A stretch of DNA of 64,000 nucleotides from Sphagnum compactum (Eukaryota > Bryophyta > Sphagnopsida > Sphagnales). The notes under the pieces were generated by a model. The model had not been told where the DNA came from. It ran no database searches and worked only from the letters and a program-made list of their open reading frames with translations. The DNA lies in the NCBI GenBank assembly GCA_965153455.1, contig OZ234493.1, positions 27,270,213-27,334,212 on the forward strand, written 5' to 3'. Below, one piece after another: positions 34,801 to 47,551 of the stretch. Position numbers and translations under genes: made by a program. Numbering within the stretch: the first letter of the stretch is position 1; each line of letters opens with the position of its first letter.

Positions 34801-36558
34801 TCTCTTTATTGGGTGTTGTTTGTTACACAGTTGCCATTATGCAACCTGGTGGAGCTGTCTTGAAGCTCAGGTCTGTTTCCAGTAGCAACAGAGATTTCTC
34901 AATGTTCCTCAGTATTGAATCATGCTTGTACAAGAAATCCAATTCTATTTAGGACCCTGCTTGGAGATTGTTCCGTGTCACTCTTGTCGCAAAAGTCTTA
35001 AGTTGAGAGGATTGTTGCAGTCTTCAATTTTTGATTTGTATGAGCTGAAGCACAAGGTTATCCAATAACCACCTTGAGTTAGGTTTTAAACTAGCTGATA
35101 TTCAGCAGCCTTTGAGCGGCATCTGAATCAAGATATCATTGAAGTAATGACCTTTTGACTTGGGTCGTTTGTTTGTGTGTAGGAACTTAGTAACATTCAG
35201 GGGCTATCCCTGATAAGCTGCAAAGAAGCTCTGCAAGGTATGATGCTCGAGAAGATGCAGGGAGCACGGGTTCTGATCCTCCATGATACTGGTGTCAAAG
35301 GCTACTGCAACAAGCCCTTGAGTCAGCTGCAATTCTTTTACTGGGGGCGCAGCAAGGTTGCCCCAGATGTTCGAATCCCTTTCCAGATGGAAAGATTGCG
35401 CAAGCTGGAAATGGTCATCCTTCGTGCTGCTGAGATTGACCTTACTATTAAGGTATTGCCCAGAGTTTGTGCATTTAGTGAATTGTTCAAGTAGGATCAC
35501 TCAGGGAAAAATGAGCCCTGTTGAAGAATTTCAACTAACAGAAATTGGTAGCCACAATTTTTTATGAATGGATCTGGTTTTGTGTGCAGTTCCCTCCACA
35601 GCTTAAGGATCTCACCCTGATAGGGTGCAATAATATGGATGAATTGCATGACTGCATATTGCAACTGATAGGTTTGCTGGAGCTGCACCTGAATGGTTGC
35701 AACAGGCTTCATGACTTGACACATGAATTTGGCAAGTTGAAACAACTGCGACGTTTCCGCTTGGAGAACTGCCTAAGCATCCGTCAGCTACACAAGTCAA
35801 TTGGACAGCTTGCAAGCCTTCGTGAGATGGATCTCTCAGGCTGCACAAACATCACTGCTCTTCCTGCAGAGATTGGCAACATTGTGACTTTGCAGAAGCT
35901 GAATCTCACACTGTGCAAATGCCTGCTACAACTGCCAGCAGAAATTGGATCACTCCAAAACTTGACCCATCTCTATCTTGGACAATCTGGTATCAGAATG
36001 CTGCCTGAGGAGATTGGGAAGCTTTGTGCATTGGAAGAGCTTTCTCTCTCTGGTTGTGAGCGGCTGGAGAAACTGCCAGAGCAAATTGGGATGCTATCGG
36101 GTCTACTCCGGCTGAATTTGAGCTCATGCACAGATCTGAAAGAGCTGCCACCAGAGATTGGCAATTTGGGATCACTGCAGAAGCTTTCACTTAATTCATG
36201 CACCTCCCTATCCAGGCTCCCTAATGAGATTTTTGAGCTTCTTGAATTGCAGTCCCTGGATCTTGACTACATGAAGCTGCTGGCACACTTGCCAGCGGAG
36301 ATTGGAAACTTTCACAAACTCCACCGGTTATCCCTCAATTGCTGCACCAGGCTCAATCGGCTGCCCCCTGAAATTGGCAGCTTGCCTGTTTTACAAGTGC
36401 TTAACCTTGTCGGCTGCACAGGCCTGAAGCTGGAACTGCCAGCTGAAATCCAGAAACTGGCCAAGGACAAAAATGTGTATGTACATAGGGAGGATGACTC
36501 CATCACTGTGGAAGGTCCTAAAAACCCAAGCTTCAAGCTCTACAGCATGACATACTGA
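31882..36558 (+). CDS. NB-ARC/LRR immune receptor (NLR) with unclassified helical N-terminus
   Basis: Seven exons are predicted: 31882-31992, 32147-32478, 32573-32723, 32821-33837, 34037-34378, 35183-35452 and 35590-36558. They join in frame to about 1,063 residues. The exon 3 donor is the weakest call (a stronger GTGAGC at 32729 would break the frame). Residues 1-198 are mainly helical and match no N-terminal class I recognise (not TIR, kinase or hydrolase). NB-ARC follows: P-loop 'GQAGLGKTT' (about 303-311), a kinase-2 region 'RIAIDNLYD' (about 382-390) with only one of the usual two acidic residues, 'CVIITC' in the RNBS-B position, 'GLPMAIKVVG' (about 488-497) and 'MHE' in place of MHD (about 615-617). 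Twelve 24-residue LRRs of the 'LPxEIGxLxxLxxLxLxxC' type fill the last exon. Such proteins act inside the cell as nucleotide-switched pathogen sensors. The gene looks intact; the pathogen sensed is unknown. Confidence 0.85.
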
Positions 36559-37704
36559 GCTGGATGCATCAGACCTTTGATGAAGCCTACACCAGGAATC
36601 AGTTATAAACAAGTGGATGTGCTCGTAAGATTCTGAATTTGAATGGCCTGCAATGATTCAATCTTCAAGAATGGATCTGCAATTGTGGAGAATCGCAGAT
36701 CCAATTTTGCAGTCTATTTACGTGTTCTTGACAGTGGCTTGTTTCAATAGATGGGGTCAAGTGAGTACAACAACAAAAGGTGAGTGTATTTTGGTCACTG
36801 GCCTTCAAACTTAGTTCCAGCCTTTGGTTCTCATAGTTTCCCTGCAGAATGCAGATTCTTAAGAAAAAAACAAACAAATACTCTAGTGTGGATATCATCT
36901 TGAAATAGGAATTATTTCCCAGGGTGCAGCAAGGTTAGTCAAGTTTTATAATTGTTGGGGTTTCAATGGACTGCAATATCCTTGCTTTGTGCACTTTGTT
37001 CTTCATGTGTGCCAGCATACATGAAGAATCCTTACAAAAATGTGTTCACATTTTGTACAAAGTTGCTACTGTAAGTTAGGTCTTCTTTTTACTTTGCTGC
37101 ATTGTGATATATTTAGATTTGAAAATCAGCATCCACATTCTGCATTTTTTGGTCGTACACATTGAGATTAAATACACTACAGATTGATCTACAAAATAGG
37201 GAACTCCAACTAGCGATTGCAACAAAGCACTTTCAGGTTGATATTGGATTCTCAGTTTGTGCATGCTTGATGTGAGTATCGTTGAGTCTGAGCAGTGGAG
37301 GTGATGTTCAAGATGAACTGGATTTTCAAGTACTGGAAATCAACTCATAACCTGAGTAACAGCAAATCAATGCTAGAGACATTGGTTTCTGGAATAGGCC
37401 TTAGTAGAGCTCTCTACACCTTACAGATTACTGCTTGTACTAACAGGCTTGCAGTGGTCTCGGGGTGGAATGAAAACAGTCACACCAGGCTGAAGGTAGC
37501 AATATCTCAACTCAGTTCTGATTTGCACTGGATCTCACCTTTGGAACAAATTGTGAGCAAATTGGGAAAGTGTCTTAAGGGCCACTCAGTCATAGGGTAC
37601 CTTGGAGGTTTAGGGTACTTTCCCATTGCTTTTTGTTTGTTTCAGTGAGGCAACTAAAGAATGCTCTTCCCCTATCAATGGGAAAGCACGGAGCATCACG
37701 GAGT
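36559..37704. other. 3' flank of the NLR gene
   Basis: The near part is probably 3' UTR. A + frame at 37295-37648 has no recognisable domain. No other feature was seen. Confidence 0.35.
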
Positions 37705-37801
37705 ATTCCAACATCCTGGGGATGGTGACACAAGAGGCCAATCTTAATGCCAGAGTGAAGGCCTCTTGTCGCACCATTACAACTTCCCAGGATGTTGGAA
37801 T
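37705..37801. repeat. 97-nt imperfect hairpin, small-RNA precursor-like
   Basis: The left arm (37705-37739, starting 'attccaacatcctggg', ending 'acaagaggcc') pairs with the right arm (37760-37801, starting 'ggcctcttgt', ending 'cccaggatgttggaat') around a 20-base loop. The outer 16 and inner 10 base pairs are perfect, with an asymmetric bulge between. Size and shape fit a plant miRNA precursor or a small foldback transposon. No mature-sequence homology is claimed. Confidence 0.5.
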
Positions 37802-37905
37802 CTTACAAAAGTTGGTTGGTTCATCTATAACTGATTTCTAAACCCTTCAGAGAAGTCTCCTAGTCTACTTGAAGGGCACACCCATCTTGGAGGGATGTTA
37901 GGGTT

Positions 37906-38136
37906 ATCCATAAAGTCATCCTGTCTTCACCCTGTCTTTGGGCCTCCTTTCACCCCCTATCCTCTCTTTCCATGGTATCTGCAAAGTAATGAAATTTTAT
38001 TAAATCTCAGTATGAAACTCAGCATCTAATGCATAAGATTTGAGAATAATTATAGCAGTTGTACAGGTAAGAGCAGTGAAAGGAAAATGGAACGAGAGGA
38101 TGAAACTTAATTTAACACCAAAGTTGATGGTTTTCC
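37906..38136 (+). repeat. Dispersed repeat, copy 1 (inverted partner 58498-58761)
   Basis: The stretch aligns to the reverse complement of 58498-58761. Shared landmarks are 'caccctgtctttgg', 'gcaaagtaatgaaatttta', 'agttgtacaggtaagagc' and 'aggatgaaac'. It is possibly an LTR or other transposon end; the class is not resolved. Confidence 0.65.
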
Positions 38137-38836
38137 GAGGCTTAAGATCCCTTGGATGAAAGACCCCTCCCTCTCCTGATCTATGTGTGCTCAGGTTCAG
38201 GATGATGGTTGCCTTGTGCTTTATGATGGATAAAAGCCCATGGCAAGGAACATTGCCAAAATGCATGGCTGGACTTGACCAACACCTTGTCTGAGGCCCC
38301 CACCCTAAGGCTATACTGTACACAAAACAGGTTTCCAATGGATGGGTGGTGCTTACACCAAAAAACCAAAAGTGGATGGGGGTGAACCAGCACCCACCAG
38401 CACACACCATGGGGTTCACATGGAGGATCATCCATTGGTCTGCTGATGGGTGTTGATTCACTTGGGCCCATCTTTGGTGAGATCACAGGTTCCTGTTCTA
38501 AGGTGGGTAGTAGAACATTGCATATCTAATCCTTTTGCAGACATCCTCATCAGTCTAGTTCCGGTATTATTGCAGCTAACATTGAGAGGCAATATTGGCT
38601 TTTTATGTTGGCCTCATTGGACACACCAATTTGTTGGCTCTCTGCCTAAAAGAAAGAGACTTTGCAATCTGTGTAGGATTTTTGCAATAAAATTTCAACC
38701 CGAACTTAGAACCAATGTGTGAATGACAGCTGGAGAAATTAAGCTATGCTGCATTCTTTTATCAGATCCAGCTTGCATTTTAAATGACTTTAAGCCTAAT
38801 ATTTTGACCTCTGGAAAATTTCACAAAATTTTGACC

Positions 38837-38871
<35 letters not shown>

Positions 38872-39998
38872 TGTTGCAAATTTTCTGTTCTTTTTTTTAA
38901 ATGGCCAAATAATTGAGGGGGAAAAAAACATTGTTTGGGATGCTTGCTCATGAGGCTACAAATGAAATTGGAAAAAAAAAAGAAAAAAAAAGAAGAAGAG
39001 ATGAGGGAGGGGGGTGGGGTGGGGGAGTGAGAAGAAGAAAACACTGACCATGTTACAAACACAATTCTATCCTGTGATTTTTTGGGACAAAATTTGACCC
39101 CTTTTTTTAAAAACAAAATAATCGGCAAAATTTTGGATGATATGTTTTCTCCTTCTGTGTAAATTTGGCAAAGATTTGGAAAATCTTGTAAAATTTTCGA
39201 TTTCACAGAATTGAAAAAAGAAAATAACAAAAACCATAATTTCCATAATCTCACATAATTTTGTTTGAATTTGAATTTGGCATTTTTTTTTTAAAAAAAA
39301 AGGAAGCCAGAGAGCCAATTACGCAACCAGCTAGGTACACTTGTTTCTTAGAATCGTTATCCACTCCTCACATCCTGTGGCCTAAATTGACCTAACCCGA
39401 AGGGCTTACCCATCTCCCACACAAAAAAAAAAAACTCCGATTACTAGGAGCCAATGAAGTACTATCCTCTAGACCCAACTCCCTTACCCCCTCTCTCTCT
39501 TCCCCCCCCCCCCCCCCCTTCTATTATTTTTCTGTGGTTCCAAAGAATGGGTGGCACAGATTCGCCAAAACCCATTAATCCAATGGTCACTATGGTTTCA
39601 GAGAAAAAAGCAGCCAATAGAAAAGTTTTCCCAAAACAAAAAAAAAAAAAAGGCGAGTTCGATGGGGTCTAGGGTTCTTCGCAAACGACACACGCCCGCC
39701 ACAGTAGGTCGATCCCTTCCTACCTACCTCGAAACTCTTCTTAACTCCGCCTTCGAAGCGCTTCACTCTCTTACTACTCTCGCTCGCTCGTCGCTCGCGC
39801 TCCTCGCGCTCGTTTCGTTTTTCGTCAGATTGTCGCACTTTTTTTTTTCTTCTGATTTTCTTCTTTCATCTTCGACTTACGTAACTGCGCATCGTTTTTG
39901 AATTTTATTTTTATTTTTCTCCCTTTATTTTGTTTTTTGGTTGATTGTTTTTGGCCAAGTTCCTTTGAAGACGAGGTGCTCCATTCGTTGCAGCGGTA
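38137..39998 (+). promoter_or_regulatory. Intergenic DNA and leader of the Rubisco activase gene
   Basis: The left part has no recognised gene. A (TA)n run occupies 38841-38869, A/G- and T-rich tracts lie at 38960-39300, and a C-run is near 39504-39520. From about 39690 the sequence becomes CT- and CG-rich, as expected for the 5' leader of the gene starting at 39999. No TATA box was assigned. Confidence 0.4.
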
Positions 39999-42791
39999 AT
40001 GACGATGCGTGTTGCAACCATGCAGAGTACCGTCTCTGCAACATCTCAGGTACTATGCGGAAAATATATCCGTCTATCTATCTCCCTCCAGTAACTGAAT
40101 TATTGTAGGACTGGTTTGATTTTTTCTGTGTGTGTTTTGGTATCGTTTTGGTTTCTTCTTGGTTTTTTGTTTTGTTTGTCAGGAGCCCGACTCGCCTTTC
40201 TTTCTTTTTTTTCATCTTGAATGATGGATGCAGTGGAGGAAAAAGAGAGACGGAGAGAGAGAGATAGAATCCAGAATTCGTATTTGGAAGTTCTGCGTGT
40301 TCCTGTGAGTGAATTTTTTTGGGGAATCGTGTAAGTACGTGAGAAAGGGGAGAGTTGATAGAGTGGAGATTGTCGCTGAATTGGAGCAGATTAGCAACAG
40401 CTTAAATGGATGTCAAGGAGTCGTCAGTAGGAGCTCTGTAGCAAGCTCCTCAGCATTCCTTGGTTGCAAACAAAAGGCGTCGTCGTCGTCGTCCGGTAGT
40501 TTGCTGGGGACTACGGTTGCAGCACATGGAAACAATAAGAGTCGTGTCGTCTGCGAAGCTGCCAAATCTGGCGGTGAGGACAGATGGAAAGGATTGGGTT
40601 ACGATATCTCTGATGACCAGCAAGATATCCAGCGTGGTAAGGGCATGGTGGATTCCTTGTTTCAAGGGGCAACCGGGGTGGGTACCCAGACTGCTATCAT
40701 GAGTAGCTATGACTACATCAGCACTGCTCAACGCACGTGAGATCTCTTCCTATAATTCTTTGGGTGTTCGTGATCATAGTTTTAGGTTGTTGATGATGTG
40801 CAGGCATGTAGGTAGCAACAGTTTTTACAGTGTTGTTCTTCCACCACCCCCAAGTAAAACCACAACTACAAGAAAAACGGCAAAAGGAAGAATCTATCTC
40901 TTTTCCTTCCTCACTTCTTTCCAAATGGTGGGAGAGAGTCTCCATTTCTCAACATTCTTGCGTTCTTCAAGTGCCACCATTTTGCAGGTTGCTATTGAAG
41001 CTCTCTGAACATGCTTCCTTTGAACATGCTTTTGAGTGTCACTCTTGTTCAAACCACAACACCCCCAGTTCTGATGTTCTTGCTTTGTTTTGTTTTCTTC
41101 ATTTCTTCTAGGTTTTGGCTAAGTTCCTCTTTTCCCTGTTTGCTAGTATGTTGTCAGATCTGAAATCTGTATAATATCATTGTTGGGTCATCTCTGTGCA
41201 ATAGAATCCTAAGTGTGGAGAAGTTCTCCTACTTCTGAAGATATCGTCATACGTATTTCAGTTGCCATCTTGTTGATTTTATTTGAATTTGGCACAGGTA
41301 TAACTTCGACAACATGCAGGATGGGCTCTACATTGCCCCTGCCTTCATGGACAAGCTTGTGGTTCACATTGCTAAGAATTTCATGAGCCTGCCCAATATC
41401 AAGGTATTGGATGATCACCATTTGCTTTATTCAAACTGAGATTTTGTGCATTGTTTGCTTAAATATTCTGCCTCGCGTTGGTTTGATTGCGTATTGTCAA
41501 AAAAAATTCTCTCTGGATGGATCTGAAAGAAAAGCAGCAGAAGATTTTCATTCAGCTTATAACTGAGCTTGTTTTGCAGGTTCCCCTTATCTTGGGTATA
41601 TGGGGAGGCAAGGGACAAGGAAAGTCTTTCCAATGTGAGCTTGTAATGTCCAAGCTTGGAATCAAGTAAGTTGGGTTGCTTTGATGTCATCTGATTTCCC
41701 AATAAAAGGTGCTTTGCAATCTGTAATTTAAAAGAATTTGTGGCTTTTGCCTACCTTGTGCATTTGTGAGTGTGGATGTTATGGCGAGAGTGACTGGTCT
41801 GTACCTGAAATTCTGAATAAGTGCTTCAGGCCTTGAGTACCATACTTGCAGTCTAAAAATTGAGGAAGATGTACAAGTATGCTCTTTCACTGGTTGTCAT
41901 GAAGATGTCCCTCGGACTGTACATGTGCAGCCCCATTATGATGAGCGCAGGAGAGTTGGAGAGTGGAAATGCAGGAGAGCCAGCCAAGCTCATCAGGCAA
42001 AGGTACCGGGAGGCAGCTGATGTTATCAAGAAGGGGAAAATGTGTGCACTCTTCATCAATGATCTGGATGCAGGTGCTGGGCGCATGGGTGGCACAACAC
42101 AATACACAGTGAACAACCAGATGGTGAATGCCACTCTCATGAACATTGCAGATAATCCTACAAATGTGCAACTTCCAGGCATTTACAACAAGGATGAGAT
42201 TCCTCGTGTGCCTATCATTGTTACCGGAAATGATTTTTCCACCCTCTATGCACCTCTCATCCGTGATGGACGCATGGAGAAGTTCTACTGGGCTCCTACT
42301 CGTGAAGACCGAATTGGTGTGTGCAAGGGTATTTTCCGGGCTGATAATGTAGCCGATGTGGATGTTGCCAAATTAGTCGACCAATTCCCTGGTCAATCTA
42401 TTGGTGAGTGTGGATTTTTTAACTGATGGTGTGAAGCAAGTTTTCTGGGATTTTTTGAGCATCTAGCTAATGCAGCACATGACCATGTGAGATGTGGGAG
42501 ATTTTTGCAGATTTCTTTGGAGCATTGAGGGCCCGAGTGTATGATGATGAGGTGAGGAAATGGGTAGGTTCCACTGGTGTGGAGAACTTGGGCAAGAGGT
42601 TAGTGAACTCCAAGGAAGGCCCTGTAACGTTTGAGAAACCCAAAATGACACTTGACACACTGATGGGGTATGGCTTCATGTTGGTCAAGGAGCAAGAGAA
42701 TGTCAAGCGTGTGCAACTTGCTGAGACATATTTGAATTCTGCAGCTTTGGGTGATGCCAATGAGGATGCTATCAAGGAAGGCACCTTCTAG
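39999..42791 (+). CDS. RCA: Rubisco activase, short (beta-like) form, chloroplast
   Basis: Six exons are predicted: 39999-40049, 40390-40736, 41298-41403, 41580-41665, 41931-42403 and 42511-42791. They join in frame to 447 residues. The acceptor at 40389 is the least certain border. Residues 1 to about 75 are rich in Ser, Ala and Val with few acids and include a Ser run, as in a stroma-targeting peptide. The mature protein starts near '[18 protein letters not shown]'. Walker A '[11 protein letters not shown]' (about 174-184), Walker B 'LFINDLD' (about 237-243), '[18 protein letters not shown]', the arginine-finger region '[11 protein letters not shown]' and the C-terminal '[14 protein letters not shown]' are intact. 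The AAA+ hexamer uses ATP to pull inhibitory sugar phosphates from Rubisco in the stroma. The protein ends 'KEGTF', without the cysteine-bearing redox extension of alpha isoforms. A strong donor-like GTAAGT follows the stop directly. Confidence 0.95.
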
Positions 42792-45700
42792 GTAAGTTGA
42801 GAGTTATTCTGACATGATGCTTCTCCATCTGTTTGCATTCTTCATTTGATTGATCAAGTCAATGTTGGATTTGCCAATGTTGCTTTAATCTTGGGTATTT
42901 GAGCAGAAGCAGAAAGGATTGAGTTTGCAGAAACAGAATTTTGACAAGACGAATACATGTGACAGGTACTGGTAATGCTGTTTAAATCACCAAGATTACT
43001 GTGCCCAAATGTTGCACAGATAAGAGTTGCCAAAACTACAACCCAACTGCTTACAGGTGATGATGGCACTAGTGTACTGGAAACAGCCATGTTCAATGAT
43101 CAGTACAGAAAGGATGTAGACATTGCCAGATGTTTCTCATGGTTTCTCCAGGACCTAGTACATTATAGAATACTCTCATGTCTTGTCTCTGGCATTGGTT
43201 ACTGGAGACTTGAGAGTGTCACAAAATGTATTTCTATTCTATATCTGGTTCTGAGTTGAGAGTTTCACATTGTTGGGGTTGAGAGATTTGCTCACGAAAA
43301 AATGTTGACTGCAGTGCCAACATTCATAATTCGTGAATTTGTTTGGTTGATTGATGTTAGAGGTGCATGATTTTTTTGTGTACAGGCATGAAAGTTGGAG
43401 ATAATGTAAAACATATTGTTGAAACTGATCTTGAAACAGCACACTAAAGGTAGTTCATGACAAGCTAACAGAAAACAGTTAACAGTGCCCTCCACCCAAC
43501 TTTGTAGCTCACAAGCAGGTTGGCTATGAAAAGCAGAACCACCAAACTGTATATCCACAAAGCGGTCTACAACCTCTGAAGGTGTCATGTGTCAAATGGT
43601 GGTTATAGAAATTATGCAACTGCTAACAAAGAGGAATACAAGTGATTAAAATTTGCCACGAAGACTTCGAAAAATAAGTACTTTCTTGTCATTCGAAGCA
43701 GGCCATAAAAAATTTAGAGTTTGAATCAACCGTTGAAATTTGCTGAATATAAGTTTGAATCTACCACAAAAATTATTTGCAAATCATCTTTTAGAAATGT
43801 GGTTAAATACAATGGTGAACATTTAGAACGGATTGAACAAAGTGTAGAGTTGGTTACAGGGAAAGGCAATGGTGATACACTTTTTCAAAGATGATAAAGG
43901 CCACATATCTGATTGGCATATGCCTTCAAATAAGATGATCTTTCTAAGCATTAAAATTCATGAAAGATTTAACACTCTTTCTAAGCACCAAAGTCTTGAA
44001 CAGTTGGATGGTTGGTGTGAAAAATCAACTTCTGGGTGCAATTTTCTCTTGCATTCCTGTATGTTGAACATCCTTGACATATGGAGAGGTCAAGTGGTGT
44101 CATATACTTTAAACTGTGCGTAGTTTAGTGCAGCATCTTGCAGGGAGGATTGCTCGTTACATGTTCTGGGTAGCCTCTGGGTTAGGCTCGACATAGTTTT
44201 GCTACCTAATTATAACTGGGATCATCATTTATATATACCCTTGTTTATTTGTACATATGGTTTTGGAAATTGATAGATTTTTAAACTTATATGAATGAAG
44301 TGAACATACCAAGAACTATATTTTCAAATGACTTGTATATTTTACGAATATTTTCAAGTTATTTTGGGAGGCTAATATATGAAGAGTCCAGTACACTCTA
44401 ATTCATGTAACCTATTTCATCTTTCAGCTGAACTAATTTCATGGCACACTCAGTAATTACTAAATTTCATCTTTGACATATTAAAAATGGGAACTATGGC
44501 TCACATCCTTCATCATTTCCAGCAGCTAATCGCGGTCTCAGATCTCAAGAGCTCAAGCTGGATGGAACCATCACTAGTAGTTGAGTTAGTGAACTACACT
44601 CACATTTCTTCCTAATGCATGCTCTCAATCTAGTCACTTGAAAGTGCAGAAGTGGATTCTCTGATTTTTTCCAAATAACTTGGGTTCTATGAAAGACCTC
44701 TCTACAAACTCAAAACCGAATGAAGGATTAAATTTAGTTTTTGGGTGAGAGACAGCAGCAGAACACAAGGTTGGTTGTGTGAATGATATAACATGAAAGT
44801 GGACTTAAGATCAAGGGCAGTTTCCAACATAACTATAATTCCATCTCAATTGCATCATATTGTCTGCATGGTATTGACTTGAGCATACGAGTAGTTGCAC
44901 ATGGTACCAATTCTTTTATAAAACTTGCATATTATTGGGGTATTGGTATTATATATTTCATGAAGTCTGATACTAGTCTTGTATGCATATGAATCAACAA
45001 ACATTTTTCTTCTTCAAAGTGGGCATTGATTTGAGTATTTTGATGAACAAGATCAGGAGGTATCAACTATTGAGTATCAATTCATAAATAGTGTCATTTT
45101 GCACCTGCTTGACACCAATGTTTTTTGGTGGCTAATTTTTGGACCACAGGAACCAAAGGAAAATCAAAAAGAAAAAAAAGGGGGCGGGGGATAAGGGGAG
45201 GGGGGAATCCAATCCGAACCTCCCTTTTTTTCCTTTTTTTTTGTAATTTCCCAAAACTAATGCTCTGGAGTATCTGCTTTTTTGGACCAATCCAAACTTG
45301 ACATGTGTTGAGCTTTTTATTTTTATTTTTATTTTGGATGTTTCCGGATTTTCTTTTTTATTTCTCAAATTTCCAATCTTTTCATTCAAGTGGGCCACTT
45401 TTTATCCATATTTTGGATGTAGGTTTTTCATCCATCTAATTTTCACCCAAACTGGTTGGCAAACAGGGCTAGTGATCAAACATGGAATTTTTTTAAACCA
45501 TAATTTAAAAATCAGATATTTTCAACCTTGTGACTGGACAGTGAAATAATTAATTAATTAATTTCATTTTTCATTTTGAAATTCATTGGGAATTTCTTCA
45601 AAAATTCATATCTTTTACATGTTTTATTGGATTGGGGTGTTGTCTTCATTGTTGAGTTCCTAGAGAGAAGGCCTAGCATGTGCAAATTTCCACCCCATTT

Positions 45701-47551
45701 GGATAGAAGACATTTTGGACCATTTCTATGGGACATGGAATGTCGTGTGCATGGGATCAATTTTCATTGGATTTTTGAAAATTCATCACTTGTGCTAGTA
45801 AACATCAAGATTCATAACCCATAGGTGGTGGAATGTTGTGCCATCAACATTGTGGAATGCTACATCATTCACTTTTGATTTTTTGCATGTGTGTCTGTAA
45901 TGGTTTCCAAACGGAACTTAGAAGAGTGGAAATTCATGTTGTATAAAAAATTCATTCTCACTTTGTGTTGCATTAGGGGATGTTTGTTTCTCACCTTGTT
46001 TGTTGGCATGTTTGTGAGGGTATAGGTGTGGGATATGGAAGGCTTGGTTGGACTTGTCACACTAGAATGGTCTTATGAGACATAGGTTTTAAATACCACA
46101 TTTGTATATTGATGGATCTTGTACAAATTTACGAGACACAAGTGATGAGTCCAGGCCGTGGTGAGTCTTGCCAGTCCAAGTTGTCCTAGCACCAAAAGTG
46201 TTCTCACTATGCACTAACCAACTTGTTGTTTGGTTTTGTGTAGATCTATGTGACTGATTGATTGCTTGTCATTTTTGAATGGGGTGCTTATAGGTTTGGT
46301 GTTCCAATTGAATTATTCATCAACTAAAGAATGAAATTCTATGGGGAAATCGAAAATAACTATGTGAAAAAACATTATAGTGTTCACAAGGATTGGGATT
46401 AGGCCCACCTTAATTGTCGTCCAACAACAATTAAAGTCCAATTACCCAAAAAAAAAGGTTTTGTGATTGAAATTAAATTTTTCAAATGGATTAAGGTGGA
46501 TTTGGATTGCAACTAAAGTGGACTTAATCAACATGGTCCCAATCCCTATGCACACCATGGTCCCACCCAAATTCATGTTGGTCCATGTGAATAACCAAAA
46601 TGTAATCAATTGGTTTTTTTAATATTAACAAAAATGAAATTTTAACCATCAAAATGATGACCAAAATTTAGTGTCATCACATCTAGATGATCAAGGTTAT
46701 TATTATTATTATTATTTTATTAGTTAATTTTTGACATTGGATTCTAATCACCACTAAATTATGACCAAGGTGGCCTTGGTCCTTATGGACACCCTAATTT
46801 GTATGAATGACCAACTTTTAAGCACACACATTTTTTAATAATTTTTTTAAAAATGAAATACTAAAGTTCTATTCAAATGTTGATCAAAATCAATCATCCC
46901 ATCTTGATCATTTGGATTTGTTTTTCTTTTGCAACTGGATTTCAATCATCATAAGGATTGGGACTAAAGTCTAATTAATAATCCTTATCACACAAAATTA
47001 TGTGTGACTAAATTCAATGACCATTGAAAATCTAAAAATTGGCTTTATAAAAAAATTATTGTTTTGACTTACATTGACCCTAAACTAACATGATGTTGGA
47101 TTACATCGGTGTCAAATTTGATGCAATTAACACAATGTCAACATTAATAACCATTCATGGATTTGAAAAACATCATGACTTGGTTTATAAGCATGGACAC
47201 AACTTTCATTCCTTCTAACCATAAAATTTTCAATTTGTCAAATCATCACCATCCACACCAAATAGTTTGAAACATAATTTGAAAATGGATTTCCACTAGT
47301 AAGGCCTATCTTTAAATGTGAAGGTTATTCCCTAAATGCAATCCATTTATCCTTTACGTGGCAAATAACTTATGAATCAATTGGGTTTGATTCAATTCCA
47401 CTATTTGATTCTTTTGGTGCCAAACCATCAAGACTGCAATACTCTTATTCTTGAAAAGTATTGTGATCTTGGGTGTTATTAACATTTAATTTTTTAAAAA
47501 TTGAAACAATGAAAGAAATATTGATTAAATAGTCATTGTCATTATACAAAT
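42792..47551. other. AT-rich intergenic DNA after Rubisco activase
   Basis: The first few hundred bases should contain the 3' UTR, possibly with an intron starting at 42792. Beyond that no gene was recognised. There is a G-rich run near 45180-45208, an (ATTA)n stretch near 45547-45562 and an (ATT)n stretch near 46698-46717. Confidence 0.4.

Noticed and set aside
32842-36558. Splitting the NLR locus into two genes at the internal ATG
   Set aside because: Exons 1-3 join in phase to exon 4 without a stop, so a single gene is simpler; the internal start is kept as a finding.
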